A program made the translations under genes and the position numbers. A stretch of DNA of 40,061 nt from Alteromonadaceae bacterium (lineage in GTDB: Bacteria; Pseudomonadota; Gammaproteobacteria; Pseudomonadales; Cellvibrionaceae), in contig NVXL01000003.1 of assembly GCA_002746115.1 (NCBI GenBank), positions 37,074 through 77,134 of the forward strand, in the 5' to 3' direction. The notes beneath the pieces were generated by a model. It was given only the letters and a program-made list of their open reading frames with translations. It was not told the DNA's origin and did no database searches. Shown here one piece after another: positions 8,357 through 16,028 of the stretch (position 1 is its first letter; each line of letters opens with the position of its first letter).

Positions 8357-8539
8357 TGTGCGCCTCCACCCAGCGCGTGTTGAGACGACATCTCAGTTGT
8401 TAAGCTCTGAGAGTGTTGGATGTGCTGACTGCGACATGTCGCGCAATAAAGAATAAAGCCTAGCATGTTTAACCTTAGCGCTGGTTTGACAAAATTCTCT
8501 ATTAGTATGGCCACAATTTGGAAATATGCGAGTAAAAAA
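8357..8539. promoter_or_regulatory. Chemoreceptor upstream region with two palindromes
   Basis: The gap upstream of the chemoreceptor and downstream of the thioesterase contains a perfect 12-bp palindrome, GCGACATGTCGC (8431-8442), and an inverted repeat, TGAGA-N5-TCTCA (8381-8395). Either could be a regulator site or a leader hairpin. I found no convincing flagellar sigma-28 promoter. Confidence 0.3.
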
Positions 8540-9292
8540 CTATGGCTTTACCCATAAAAACTTAAGTAAATAAGGCAGCAGTAAGTTTTGATGTTCGGTG
8601 ATAAAAAAATGCCCGCCTGGAAAGAGCTTTACATCAACAGTCTGTTCAAAATGTTGCTGCCACGCTTGAAGTTGGTGTTCGGGCGCGAGTGTGTCTTCTT
8701 CGCCGCCAAGCACTGAAGCTTTACATTGAAGTTTAACACCGGGCTCACGCTGCCAATCGTAAGACAATTTAAAGTCTGCGCGTAAAATTGGGCTAAAAAG
8801 CTCCATAAGCTCAGGCTCTTTGAAGAGTTGCTCTGGGGTACCATTAAAGCTACGTAATGCTTGCTCGAAGCGCTCCTGCGGATAATCATGCAATGGTGGG
8901 ATCAAAGGCTCGCATGAGGGCGAGCGCCGACCTGAAGCAAAGAAATGTAGCGGTCCAGGCTTGTTCCGATGCTGAAGTTGGAAAAGCAACTCACAGGCAA
9001 CCGCGGCGCCTAAACTGTGGCCAAAGACAAAGTACGGTTTATCTAGCAGAGCAGGAATATCGCTTAGCAATCCGGCCATCAAAGGCGCCATGCTGGCGTG
9101 CAAATCTTCACCAAAGCGCGTGCCTCGCCCGGGCAGTTGAACGGCTACTAGCTCAATGTCTTCGGGAATAAGGCTGAGCCAGCTAGAGAAAACGTTGGCA
9201 TTACTACCGGCGTAATGAAAACAAAAAAACCGCGCTTTGGCCGAAGGGCGGGGCTCGGCGATGAAAAACCATTTGGATTCAGGGGCGTTCAT
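8540..9292 (-). CDS. Type II thioesterase (GrsT/TesA-like alpha/beta hydrolase)
   Basis: The 250-residue protein matches the usual size of stand-alone thioesterases that clear mis-primed acyl groups from peptide or polyketide synthase carrier domains. The N-terminal FCFHYAGSNANVF segment is the family's oxyanion region. The nucleophile is S93 in GHSLG, with candidate acid D200 (GGEEDTLAP) and base H228 (GGHFF). LPGRGTRFGE is also typical. It would act in the cytoplasm. No synthase, carrier protein or phosphopantetheinyl transferase is in the window, so its partner lies elsewhere or it hydrolyses another thioester. The ATG lacks a clear ribosome-binding site. Confidence 0.9.
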   Translation of the reverse strand: MNAPESKWFFIAEPRPSAKARFFCFHYAGSNANVFSSWLSLIPEDIELVAVQLPGRGTRFGEDLHASMAPLMAGLLSDIPALLDKPYFVFGHSLGAAVACELLFQLQHRNKPGPLHFFASGRRSPSCEPLIPPLHDYPQERFEQALRSFNGTPEQLFKEPELMELFSPILRADFKLSYDWQREPGVKLQCKASVLGGEEDTLAPEHQLQAWQQHFEQTVDVKLFPGGHFFITEHQNLLLPYLLKFLWVKP

Positions 9293-9347
9293 AATGGGGG
9301 GTTGACCTTCTATCTATGCTGCTATCTGTCTATTGTGGTTTTCGATC

Positions 9348-9363
9348 ATGACTTTAAAGTCAT
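9348..9363. promoter_or_regulatory. Perfect 16-bp palindrome in a divergent promoter region
   Basis: ATGACTTTAAAGTCAT is fully self-complementary. It sits in the 138-bp gap between the divergent thioesterase and CsgG-like genes, which makes it a candidate operator for a dimeric regulator. No regulator gene is adjacent. Confidence 0.45.
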
Positions 9364-9430
9364 TCAGCTGATATTCAGGTGCTCATGATAAGCTGTTAAG
9401 CAAATGATTAAAACGTTAAGGAGAATAATT

Positions 9431-10153
9431 ATGTCGCAACACTTTGGGAAACTTGTTAAATCCCTACAAAGTTTAACTTTCATTCAAGGGCTAATACGCC
9501 TATCCACTTGGTGTATTGTGGCTTTATGGATGACAGCTTGTGCGGTTACTGAGACACAGAAATCGACACAAACTCACACCGTAGCGACGTTTAACACGCC
9601 TTACCATGGTGAAAAACACGCCATCATTGTGGGCAGCTTCGCGAATAACTCCACATACATGCGTGGTTTGTTTTCCGACGGGGTGGATCGCTTGGGCGGG
9701 CAGGCTAAAATAGTACTTCAAACCCACCTTCAGCAAACCAATCGTTTTGATTTGATGGATCGCTCCAATATGCAGGCTCTGGCGACAGAAGCTGGATATA
9801 ACGGCACGGCGCAGCAAATCCAAGGCGCGAGTTTTGCAGTCATCGGAAGTGTCACTGAATTTGGCCGAAGAACCTCAGGCGATACCCAGCTATTCGGTAT
9901 TTTAGGTCAAGGCAAAACCCAGATGGCTTACGCTAAGGTTATGCTTAATATTGTAGATGTTAATAGTTCGAGAATTGTTTACGCCAGCCAAGGTGCGGGT
10001 GAGGTCGCACTAAATAGCCGCCAAGTCGTGGGGTTTGGTACGAAAACAGGCTACGATAATACGCTTAACCACAAGGTTCTCGACCTTGCCATCCGTGAGG
10101 CGGTCAATGCCTTGATAGAGGGCTTGGAACGTGGCGCTTGGTCTCTTGATTAA
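9431..10153 (+). CDS. CsgG/HfaB-family lipoprotein
   Basis: Translation most likely starts at this ATG, because TAAGGAG lies seven bases upstream; the in-frame ATG at 9404 precedes that site. The 240-residue product has a hydrophobic signal with an MTAC lipobox (modified Cys about 37). Its body resembles CsgG-type proteins: a strand-rich start (IIVGSFANNS), LQQTNRFDLMDRSNM and the AGYNGTAQQIQGASFAVIGSV segment. CsgG itself forms the curli secretion pore, but members in this three-gene context have no curli subunit beside them. It is the first gene of a trio with DUF4810 and DUF799 lipoproteins, a conserved neighbourhood in proteobacteria. An envelope role at the outer membrane is likely; pore formation is not shown. 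Confidence 0.85.
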   Translation: MSQHFGKLVKSLQSLTFIQGLIRLSTWCIVALWMTACAVTETQKSTQTHTVATFNTPYHGEKHAIIVGSFANNSTYMRGLFSDGVDRLGGQAKIVLQTHLQQTNRFDLMDRSNMQALATEAGYNGTAQQIQGASFAVIGSVTEFGRRTSGDTQLFGILGQGKTQMAYAKVMLNIVDVNSSRIVYASQGAGEVALNSRQVVGFGTKTGYDNTLNHKVLDLAIREAVNALIEGLERGAWSLD

Positions 10154-10160
10154 GGCGATA

Positions 10161-10643
10161 ATGACGGTGTTTTCATTTATGAGTAATAGCTACGCATTGC
10201 ATGGGGCACACCGCTGGGGGCGCAATCTCGCATTTTTAGTGGCGAGTGCTGTATTGTTGATGTCGTGCACACATGCGCCACAATACGCATGGGGCAGTTA
10301 TGAAACATTGGTTTATCAAATGTATCATAAGCCCGAGTTAGCCACGCCCCAGACTCAGGTTACGCGTTTGGAAAAGGATCTTATACAAATGAAGCGCAAA
10401 GGCTATATGCCAGGTCCTGGGATATACGCCCACCTAGGGTATATGTACTTTTCATTGCGGGAGCTTGACCTTGCCGAGAGTGCCTTTCGTGAAGAGCTGC
10501 GCTTGTTTCCGGAGTCTCAGGTCTTTATCGAGCGACTATTGTCTGGTTTGAGCCAGGCAAGGTTAAACAACAATGCCGCAACGTCGTCTATTAACCAAAA
10601 TTTTATATCGCTCGATGACAAGGAGAACAAGCGTGCTCATTAG
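10161..10643 (+). CDS. DUF4810 lipoprotein
   Basis: The 160-residue product begins seven bases after the CsgG-like gene ends. The ATG at 10161 is chosen because AAGG lies just upstream; the ATG at 10179 is an alternative. A hydrophobic signal ends in LMSC (Cys about 36), giving a lipoprotein. The mature part has the WGSYETLVYQMY opening typical of DUF4810. A tetratricopeptide-like helix pair follows (residues about 90-130, GIYAHLGYMYFSLRELDLAE), suggesting protein-protein contacts. It is the middle gene of the trio and overlaps the next gene by 11 bp. Confidence 0.85.
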   Translation: MTVFSFMSNSYALHGAHRWGRNLAFLVASAVLLMSCTHAPQYAWGSYETLVYQMYHKPELATPQTQVTRLEKDLIQMKRKGYMPGPGIYAHLGYMYFSLRELDLAESAFREELRLFPESQVFIERLLSGLSQARLNNNAATSSINQNFISLDDKENKRAH

Positions 10644-11286
10644 ATTTGCTGTGCAACGGGCTTCGGTTTTAGGCTTGTACTTGTTGCTTTGCTTTGGCAG
10701 CTTCTTTGCTTGCGTCGCATACGCTGAGCCGCAGGAGGGGGCAGTCGATCGTCCTAAAACCGTGCTGGTCTTGCCGCCGCTAAACAACAGCTCGGAGCCT
10801 TTGGCGCCATATAGCTATTTGGCGAGTGTTAGCAAGCCTTTAGCGGAGGCTGGCTATTATGTCTTTCCGGTGGCGGTGATAGATGCTTTTTTAAAAGAAA
10901 ACGGGCTGCCCACACCGGGAGAGATGCACACTATAAGCCTTGATAAAATTAACGAAGTGCTTGCTGCAGACGCCGTTCTTTATGTCACGATTAACGACTA
11001 CGGTCAGCATTATAAATTGATATCTTCCCGAACAGTGTTTAATGCCTCGGCAAAATTGGTTTCGGTTTCAACTGGCGAGATCCTTTGGCAGGGGCGTGCT
11101 AGCAAGTCAAAAGACAATGCACGTTATGGTAACAACTCGATCGGTGGGGTCCTCGCTTCGGCACTGATAACTCAAGTATTGACTGCAAATAGTGATCGCG
11201 CCCACGACCTCGCGCGCGAAGCCAATCAAGAGATGTTTAATGGCCGTCGTCACTTTCCAAAAGGGCCGCGTTACCTTTCCCGCTAA
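10633..11286 (+). CDS. DUF799 / GNA1162-family envelope protein
   Basis: I place the start at the GTG (10633) because AAGGAG sits seven bases upstream, inside the end of the DUF4810 gene; ATGs at 10573 and 10615 in the same frame come before that site. The resulting 217-residue protein starts with a signal segment (LGLYLLLCFGSFFACVAYA). It may be cleaved as a lipoprotein at Cys27 (FFAC is a weak lipobox) or by signal peptidase I after VAYA. The body (KTVLVLPPLNNS, then PVAVIDAFLKENGLPTPGEM, then AVLYVTINDYGQ) matches the DUF799 family of surface lipoproteins, which share a fold with CsgG-like domains. It completes the trio and probably works with the two lipoproteins before it. Confidence 0.85.
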   Translation: MLIRFAVQRASVLGLYLLLCFGSFFACVAYAEPQEGAVDRPKTVLVLPPLNNSSEPLAPYSYLASVSKPLAEAGYYVFPVAVIDAFLKENGLPTPGEMHTISLDKINEVLAADAVLYVTINDYGQHYKLISSRTVFNASAKLVSVSTGEILWQGRASKSKDNARYGNNSIGGVLASALITQVLTANSDRAHDLAREANQEMFNGRRHFPKGPRYLSR

Positions 11287-11450
11287 TAGCGGTCTTAACT
11301 GACTAAAAATACGTTACAATCGTCGCTCAAAACCAACATCGCTGCTTGCGAGTTTTTACTCCATGTTCGTTGTAGGTTTTAGCGTTGTTAATAGCAGGCT
11401 ATTCTTACTTTAGTTTTTTAGTTCTTTACGTTTTGAGGCTCTATCAGTGA

Positions 11451-12143
11451 ATGGATAAAATGATATCGCTAAGTAATATCCACAAATATTATGGTGAGAA
11501 AGATCGACGTTTGCACGTCTTGAAAGGCGTAGATCTCGAGGTCGACGCCGGGGAGATGATCGCGATCATGGGGTCTTCCGGTTCGGGAAAGTCCACCTTA
11601 CTGAATATTATGGGGATACTCGATCATCACGATTCTGGAGATTATATTCTCGAAGGAAAGCACATCGGCAAATTGAGTGAAAAAGAGTCGGCTTACTTTC
11701 GCAATAAACTTCTGGGTTTTGTTTTTCAGTCGTTTAATTTATTACCCTTTAAAAACGCAATCGAAAATGTCGCTTTGCCTTTGTACTACCAAAAGGTTGG
11801 GCGACGCGAGCGCAATAAAAAAGCGGAAGAGTACCTTGAACTTGTTGGCCTATCTGAACGCTCTAGCCATATGCCCAATCAGCTTTCGGGCGGGCAGAAG
11901 CAGCGCGTCGCCATTGCTCGCGCCCTAGTCACCAACCCCAATGTTATCCTCGCTGATGAGCCCACCGGGGCTTTGGATAGCGCTACCACAGATGATATCA
12001 TGGGCTTATTTAAAGAAGTCCACGCCCTGGGTAAAACCCTAGTAATCGTAACGCATGAGCAAGATATTGCCGAACAGACCGAGCGGATTATCACCCTCAA
12101 AGATGGCCATATTGATCATGTTCGTTCGATGGCAAAGAGATAG
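11451..12143 (+). CDS. MacB/LolD-type ABC transporter ATPase
   Basis: The 230-residue nucleotide-binding subunit shows Walker [10 protein letters not shown] (41-49), the Q-loop in [10 protein letters not shown] (90-99), signature LSGGQ (145-149), Walker B ILADEP (166-171) and the H-loop in IVTHEQD. Sequence and length fit the MacB/LolD group, whose members drive mechanotransmission or lipoprotein release rather than classic translocation. Two in-frame ATGs (11451 and 11460) are possible starts and neither has a strong ribosome-binding site. It heads an operon with two permeases and an adaptor. The 164-bp gap upstream holds no clear terminator; a weak CGC-N5-GCG hairpin followed by AGTTTTT is present. 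Confidence 0.95.
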   Translation: MDKMISLSNIHKYYGEKDRRLHVLKGVDLEVDAGEMIAIMGSSGSGKSTLLNIMGILDHHDSGDYILEGKHIGKLSEKESAYFRNKLLGFVFQSFNLLPFKNAIENVALPLYYQKVGRRERNKKAEEYLELVGLSERSSHMPNQLSGGQKQRVAIARALVTNPNVILADEPTGALDSATTDDIMGLFKEVHALGKTLVIVTHEQDIAEQTERIITLKDGHIDHVRSMAKR

Positions 12144-12161
12144 CTAGGCGAGAGGCGAGTT

Positions 12162-13418
12162 ATGAATGTTATCGATAGCTTACAAGAGATTCTATTTACC
12201 CTACGGCATAATCGCCTGCGCGCTTTTTTGACCGCCTTCGGTGTGTTCTGGGGGATTTTTATGTTGATTGTATTGCTCGGCGTTGGGCAAGGTCTGCAAA
12301 ACGGCATGAAAGAAGGTTTTACCAGTAACGCCATGGATAGCGTTTGGATCTTTAGTCGGGCCACGTCTATTCCTTATAAAGGGCTCGGAGAGGGGCGTAA
12401 AATCACCTTTAATGAAGCTGATTTGCAAGCCGTTAAGGACCTCCCTAGCGTCCTCTATGCCTCTGCCGAAAATCCATTAGGTAGCACCAATGGCGGCGAC
12501 ACCCTAATTCGCAACGGCAAGCTTAGCGGAAACTTCGGGGTTTTTGGTGTCGCGGATGATTACTTTAAAATAAAGCGTTACCAAGACTACCAGAGCGGGC
12601 GACGCTTAAATAAGCTAGATGATACTCAAGTGCGCAAAGTCGCCACCATCGGTACTTTGGTCGCTAAGCGCTTGTTTCCGGATCAAAACCCCGTGGGTAA
12701 AAGCGTCCAAATTAACGACATCAGTTTTACCATTGTTGGTCTTTTTTTTGACCAAGAAAGACAGGGTAGAAACTCAGAACGTATCTATATTCCTCTTAGC
12801 CTGTATCAAAAGACCTTCGGTCACGGTGATACCGACCTAAAGCTGATTACTTACCAGCCCAAGCCTGGTTACGACCCCTACCAAGTTGAAAAACAAGTGC
12901 TTAGTTTGCTTAGGAAGCGGCACACGGTATCGCCGGAGGATCGTAACGGGATCCGGAGCTTTAACCTGATTAATCGGGCAAAGCGTACCACCGCAATGTT
13001 TCGCTCAATCAATAGCTTTATCTGGTTTGTCGGCATTGGCACCTTGGTTGCGGGTATGGTTGGCATCAGCAATATTATGATGATTACCGTCAAGGAGCGA
13101 ACTGTAGAGATTGGGGTGCGCAAAGCCCTCGGCGCCCGACCTATCAATATCATATCCGCGCTATTGTTCGAGTCGATTTTGGTGACAACCTTTGCCGGAT
13201 ACCTTGGTTTGGTCGTAGGTGTTGGTGTGCTGGAGTTAATTACGTTTTTGATGGCGGTATTTGATGTGAGCCACGATAGTTTTAAACGCCCAGAGATTGA
13301 TTTTAACGTCGCCGCGTGGTCCATTTTTGCCGTGGTTTCGGCTGGTGCACTGGCTGGATTTGCCCCCGCTTGGCGGGCCGCTCGTATCTCTCCTGTTGAG
13401 GCAATGAGAAGCGCATGA
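12162..13418 (+). CDS. MacB/FtsX-type ABC permease, first paralogue
   Basis: The 418-residue protein has the MacB permease plan: one N-terminal membrane helix (about 20-45), a large periplasmic domain (about 50-280) and three C-terminal helices (about 285-310, 335-365, 380-405). The cytoplasmic loop ERTVEIGVRKALGA after the second helix is a hallmark of the FtsX family and contacts the ATPase. GAGAGG precedes the ATG at a good distance. It overlaps the next permease by 4 bp (ATGA). It lacks a fused ATPase, unlike MacB itself. Confidence 0.93.
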   Translation: MNVIDSLQEILFTLRHNRLRAFLTAFGVFWGIFMLIVLLGVGQGLQNGMKEGFTSNAMDSVWIFSRATSIPYKGLGEGRKITFNEADLQAVKDLPSVLYASAENPLGSTNGGDTLIRNGKLSGNFGVFGVADDYFKIKRYQDYQSGRRLNKLDDTQVRKVATIGTLVAKRLFPDQNPVGKSVQINDISFTIVGLFFDQERQGRNSERIYIPLSLYQKTFGHGDTDLKLITYQPKPGYDPYQVEKQVLSLLRKRHTVSPEDRNGIRSFNLINRAKRTTAMFRSINSFIWFVGIGTLVAGMVGISNIMMITVKERTVEIGVRKALGARPINIISALLFESILVTTFAGYLGLVVGVGVLELITFLMAVFDVSHDSFKRPEIDFNVAAWSIFAVVSAGALAGFAPAWRAARISPVEAMRSA

Positions 13419-14668
13419 TTGATATTGATCGTTGGCAAGAAATTTACTTTGTAATTCGCCATCACAAGTTACGTACCGCCTTGACCGCTTTTGGCGTTTT
13501 TTGGGGTATTTTTATGCTCGTGGTCTTGCTTGGGGCTGGGCGCGGGCTTGAGCGTGGAGCTCTAGATGATTTTGGTGGGCATACTAATACCATATTTTTA
13601 TGGAGTGGCGGCAAAACGCAGATTCCTTATCAAGGTTTAGGGCTTGGGCGACGTATCAACTTGAAAGATGCGGATGTCGCTATTGTTCGAGCATTGCCTG
13701 AGGTGGATTTGATTTCTAGCGTCAATGACCTCGGTGGCTGGCAAGCGGCTCAGTATATTGTCCGGGGGAAGGCCAAAGGCACTTTCAATACTCGCGGCGT
13801 TGAGCCAGACATTTTCGCCTTAGCTAACTATTCCCTACCGCTTGGGCGAGCATTGAATGATTTAGATTTCGAGCAAAAGCGTAAAGTGGCCGTGATCGGA
13901 AGCAGCGTTCAGGAAATGTTATTCGAAGCGAGTGAAAACCCCGTGGGTCATTATCTTGAAATCTCGGACGTAAGCTTTCGCATCGTCGGGGTATTTGCAG
14001 CGCCTAACACGGGCTCCGGAGGACGGGATGATGCTGAGCGTATTTTACTTCCCAATTCAACTTTGCGTCAGACCTTTAATCAAACGGGTTGGATTGGGCA
14101 TCTTCAAATCTCGCCTGTCGAAGGCGTACACGCAGTCGATCTGGAGCAAAAGGTTCGACGGATTTTACACGAGCGCCATCGTGTTCACCTAGACGATACG
14201 GGTGTGATTGGGACTTGGAATGCCCAAAAAGAATATGAAAAAGCTGAAAGTTTGTTCGAGGGAATTCGTATATTCAGTTGGATTGTCGCAGTCGGAACCG
14301 TCATCGCAGGCGTCGTGGGCGTCGGTAATATTATGTTGATTGTGGTTAAAGAACGCACCCGTGAAATAGGTTTACGTAAGGCTCTGGGCGCGACTTCGGG
14401 TGATATCATCGTGACAATTGTCCAAGAGGCCTTAGTTTTGACTACAATAGCGGGTTATTTTGGCCTAGTCGGTGGGGTTTTGGTGTTAGAACTTGTGTCG
14501 CCTCTTTTAGCAAGTAGTCAGGGCGGGATGTTTGGGCGAGCTGATATCGAACTATCGACAGCGGCCTTTGCGCTCTTAGCCTTGGTTAGCTCGGGCTTAC
14601 TGGCTGCGATATTGCCGGCGTCCAAGGCCGCGAGGGTCAACCCAATTGTAGCCCTACAAGACGAATAA
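13415..14668 (+). CDS. MacB/FtsX-type ABC permease, second paralogue
   Basis: The 417-residue protein is clearly related along its length to the permease before it: both open with a LRHNRLRAFLTAFGVFWGIF-like helix and both have RTxEIGxRKALGA in the first cytoplasmic loop. The same four-helix layout with a large periplasmic domain is seen. The start overlaps the preceding stop (ATGA), so the two are probably translated in equal amounts and form a heterodimer around the shared ATPase. The periplasmic domains differ much more than the membrane parts, which suggests divided roles. Confidence 0.93.
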   Translation: MIDIDRWQEIYFVIRHHKLRTALTAFGVFWGIFMLVVLLGAGRGLERGALDDFGGHTNTIFLWSGGKTQIPYQGLGLGRRINLKDADVAIVRALPEVDLISSVNDLGGWQAAQYIVRGKAKGTFNTRGVEPDIFALANYSLPLGRALNDLDFEQKRKVAVIGSSVQEMLFEASENPVGHYLEISDVSFRIVGVFAAPNTGSGGRDDAERILLPNSTLRQTFNQTGWIGHLQISPVEGVHAVDLEQKVRRILHERHRVHLDDTGVIGTWNAQKEYEKAESLFEGIRIFSWIVAVGTVIAGVVGVGNIMLIVVKERTREIGLRKALGATSGDIIVTIVQEALVLTTIAGYFGLVGGVLVLELVSPLLASSQGGMFGRADIELSTAAFALLALVSSGLLAAILPASKAARVNPIVALQDE

Positions 14669-14723
14669 TAATTGAGTAAAAGCTGGCTTGGCTGCGTGCT
14701 AGAACGCATATTCCTTAGGAAAA

Positions 14724-15827
14724 ATGGATACAATGTTTAAAAAAGTTATCAAAAAAATAGTATTAGTTCTTACCTTGTTCACCATAGTTGGTGTGTTTGT
14801 CGGAACGGCTGTCTTTCTCTATCAAAAATCTCAAGAAAAACCTGTTGTATACGAAACAACCGGCGCTTTTCTCACAGATATTATTAAGAAAACGGTCGCG
14901 ACAGGCAAAGTGCTACCACGCAAAGAAGTCGTCATCAAACCTCAGGTTTCAGGAGTGATTGATAAGCTTTACGTAGAGGCGGGGGACAATGTTAAAAAAG
15001 GTGAGGTTATTGCGCGCATCCAGCTGATTCCAGATATGGAGCATCTAAATAATGCGGAGTCTAGCTTACATAAAGCTCAGATTAATTTACGCAACGCCAA
15101 AACCGAGTACGAGCGTCAACAATCCCTGTTTAAGAAACAGCTTATCGGGGAGATTCAGTTTAATAAATTCCTCTTGCAATACGAGTTACAGGAAGAGGCC
15201 GTAAACTCCGCCCAGAATAATGTGGAGCTGATTAAAGAAGGCGCCTCGAAGCAATCTGGAAAGGCGGCTAACCTCGTACGCTCGACGGTGTCAGGGATGA
15301 TCTTAGATGTGCCGGTGAAAGAGGGCAGTTTTGTTATCGAAACCAACACGTTTAATCAAGGTAGTACGATTGCGAATGTCGCGAACATGAAGGACTTAAT
15401 TTTCGAGGGTAGGCTTGATGAGTCCGAAGTAGGCAAAGTTAAAGAAGGTATGCCCCTTGTATTACATGTCGGCGCAATCGGCAATGAGCGCTTTGAAGCT
15501 GAATTGGAATATATTTCGCCAAAAGGGTTTGAGCGCCAGGGAACGATTAAATTTGAAATTCGTGCGGCGATTAAGCTCCCAGAAACGGGTTTTCTGCGCG
15601 CAGGGTACAGCGCAAATGCCGATATCGTATTGGCAAAGCGCGAGAATATTTTGGCTATTAACGAAGGTAATTTGATTCTTGAAGATGGTGTAGCCTACGT
15701 CGAGGTTGAAGTCGGCGAGCAAGAGTTTGTCAGGACAATTGTTACCGTAGGAATCTCCGATGGGATCAATATTGAGATTTTATCTGGAATCGATATCGAT
15801 ACTCGCTTTAAGAAACTTATTCAATAA
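14724..15827 (+). CDS. HlyD/MacA-type periplasmic adaptor subunit
   Basis: The 367-residue protein has an N-terminal membrane anchor (about 10-33) and a barrel-sandwich half-motif around residues 73-95 (VVIKPQVSGVIDKLYVEAGD). A helical hairpin follows (about 110-175, rich in Gln, Asn and Glu), then the second lipoyl half and beta-barrel regions. This is the membrane-fusion protein layout of MacA and RND adaptors. AGGA precedes the first ATG. It belongs to the ATPase and permease operon and would link the inner-membrane pump to an outer-membrane channel; no TolC-like gene is nearby. A substrate cannot be read from sequence. Confidence 0.9.
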   Translation: MDTMFKKVIKKIVLVLTLFTIVGVFVGTAVFLYQKSQEKPVVYETTGAFLTDIIKKTVATGKVLPRKEVVIKPQVSGVIDKLYVEAGDNVKKGEVIARIQLIPDMEHLNNAESSLHKAQINLRNAKTEYERQQSLFKKQLIGEIQFNKFLLQYELQEEAVNSAQNNVELIKEGASKQSGKAANLVRSTVSGMILDVPVKEGSFVIETNTFNQGSTIANVANMKDLIFEGRLDESEVGKVKEGMPLVLHVGAIGNERFEAELEYISPKGFERQGTIKFEIRAAIKLPETGFLRAGYSANADIVLAKRENILAINEGNLILEDGVAYVEVEVGEQEFVRTIVTVGISDGINIEILSGIDIDTRFKKLIQ

Positions 15828-16028
15828 AGAGGCTAATCCCTTTGGCGTCCCCTCCTGCTTCGCAAGCACTCTATTTATAAGGTCAAAACTTATATCTTTT
15901 ACTGTGTCTCTCTTAAACCTGTCTCTCTTAAACCATACACCCTGCGACAAAATGCCACAGAGTGCGCATGGTTTATTGCATGCTAAAATGCCTCATCACT
16001 GTTAACTAAGTTGAGTATAGAGATATTT
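15828..16028. other. Intergenic region with a perfect 15-bp tandem repeat and a small hairpin
   Basis: Between the adaptor and the TonB receptor lies TGTCTCTCTTAAACC twice in direct tandem (15905-15919 and 15920-15934), and TGCTT-CGC-AAGCA at 15856-15868, a 5-bp hairpin with a GCAAGC core. I see no Fur-like site and no T-run terminator. Confidence 0.6.

Noticed and set aside
8540-9292. Biosynthetic gene cluster around the thioesterase
   Set aside because: No synthase, carrier protein or phosphopantetheinyl transferase is present on either side.
9431-10153. Curli secretion operon (csg)
   Set aside because: No curli subunit or csgE/csgF-like genes; the DUF4810 and DUF799 partners define a different conserved trio.
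12878-13465. A 195-codon open frame antisense to the first permease gene
   Set aside because: It mirrors the codon pattern of a clear FtsX-family gene, has no ribosome-binding site and its product resembles no protein; it is a shadow frame.
15760-16005. An 81-codon frame spanning the adaptor gene end and the following gap
   Set aside because: It overlaps coding sequence in another frame, contains the 15-bp tandem repeat and shows no protein-like composition.
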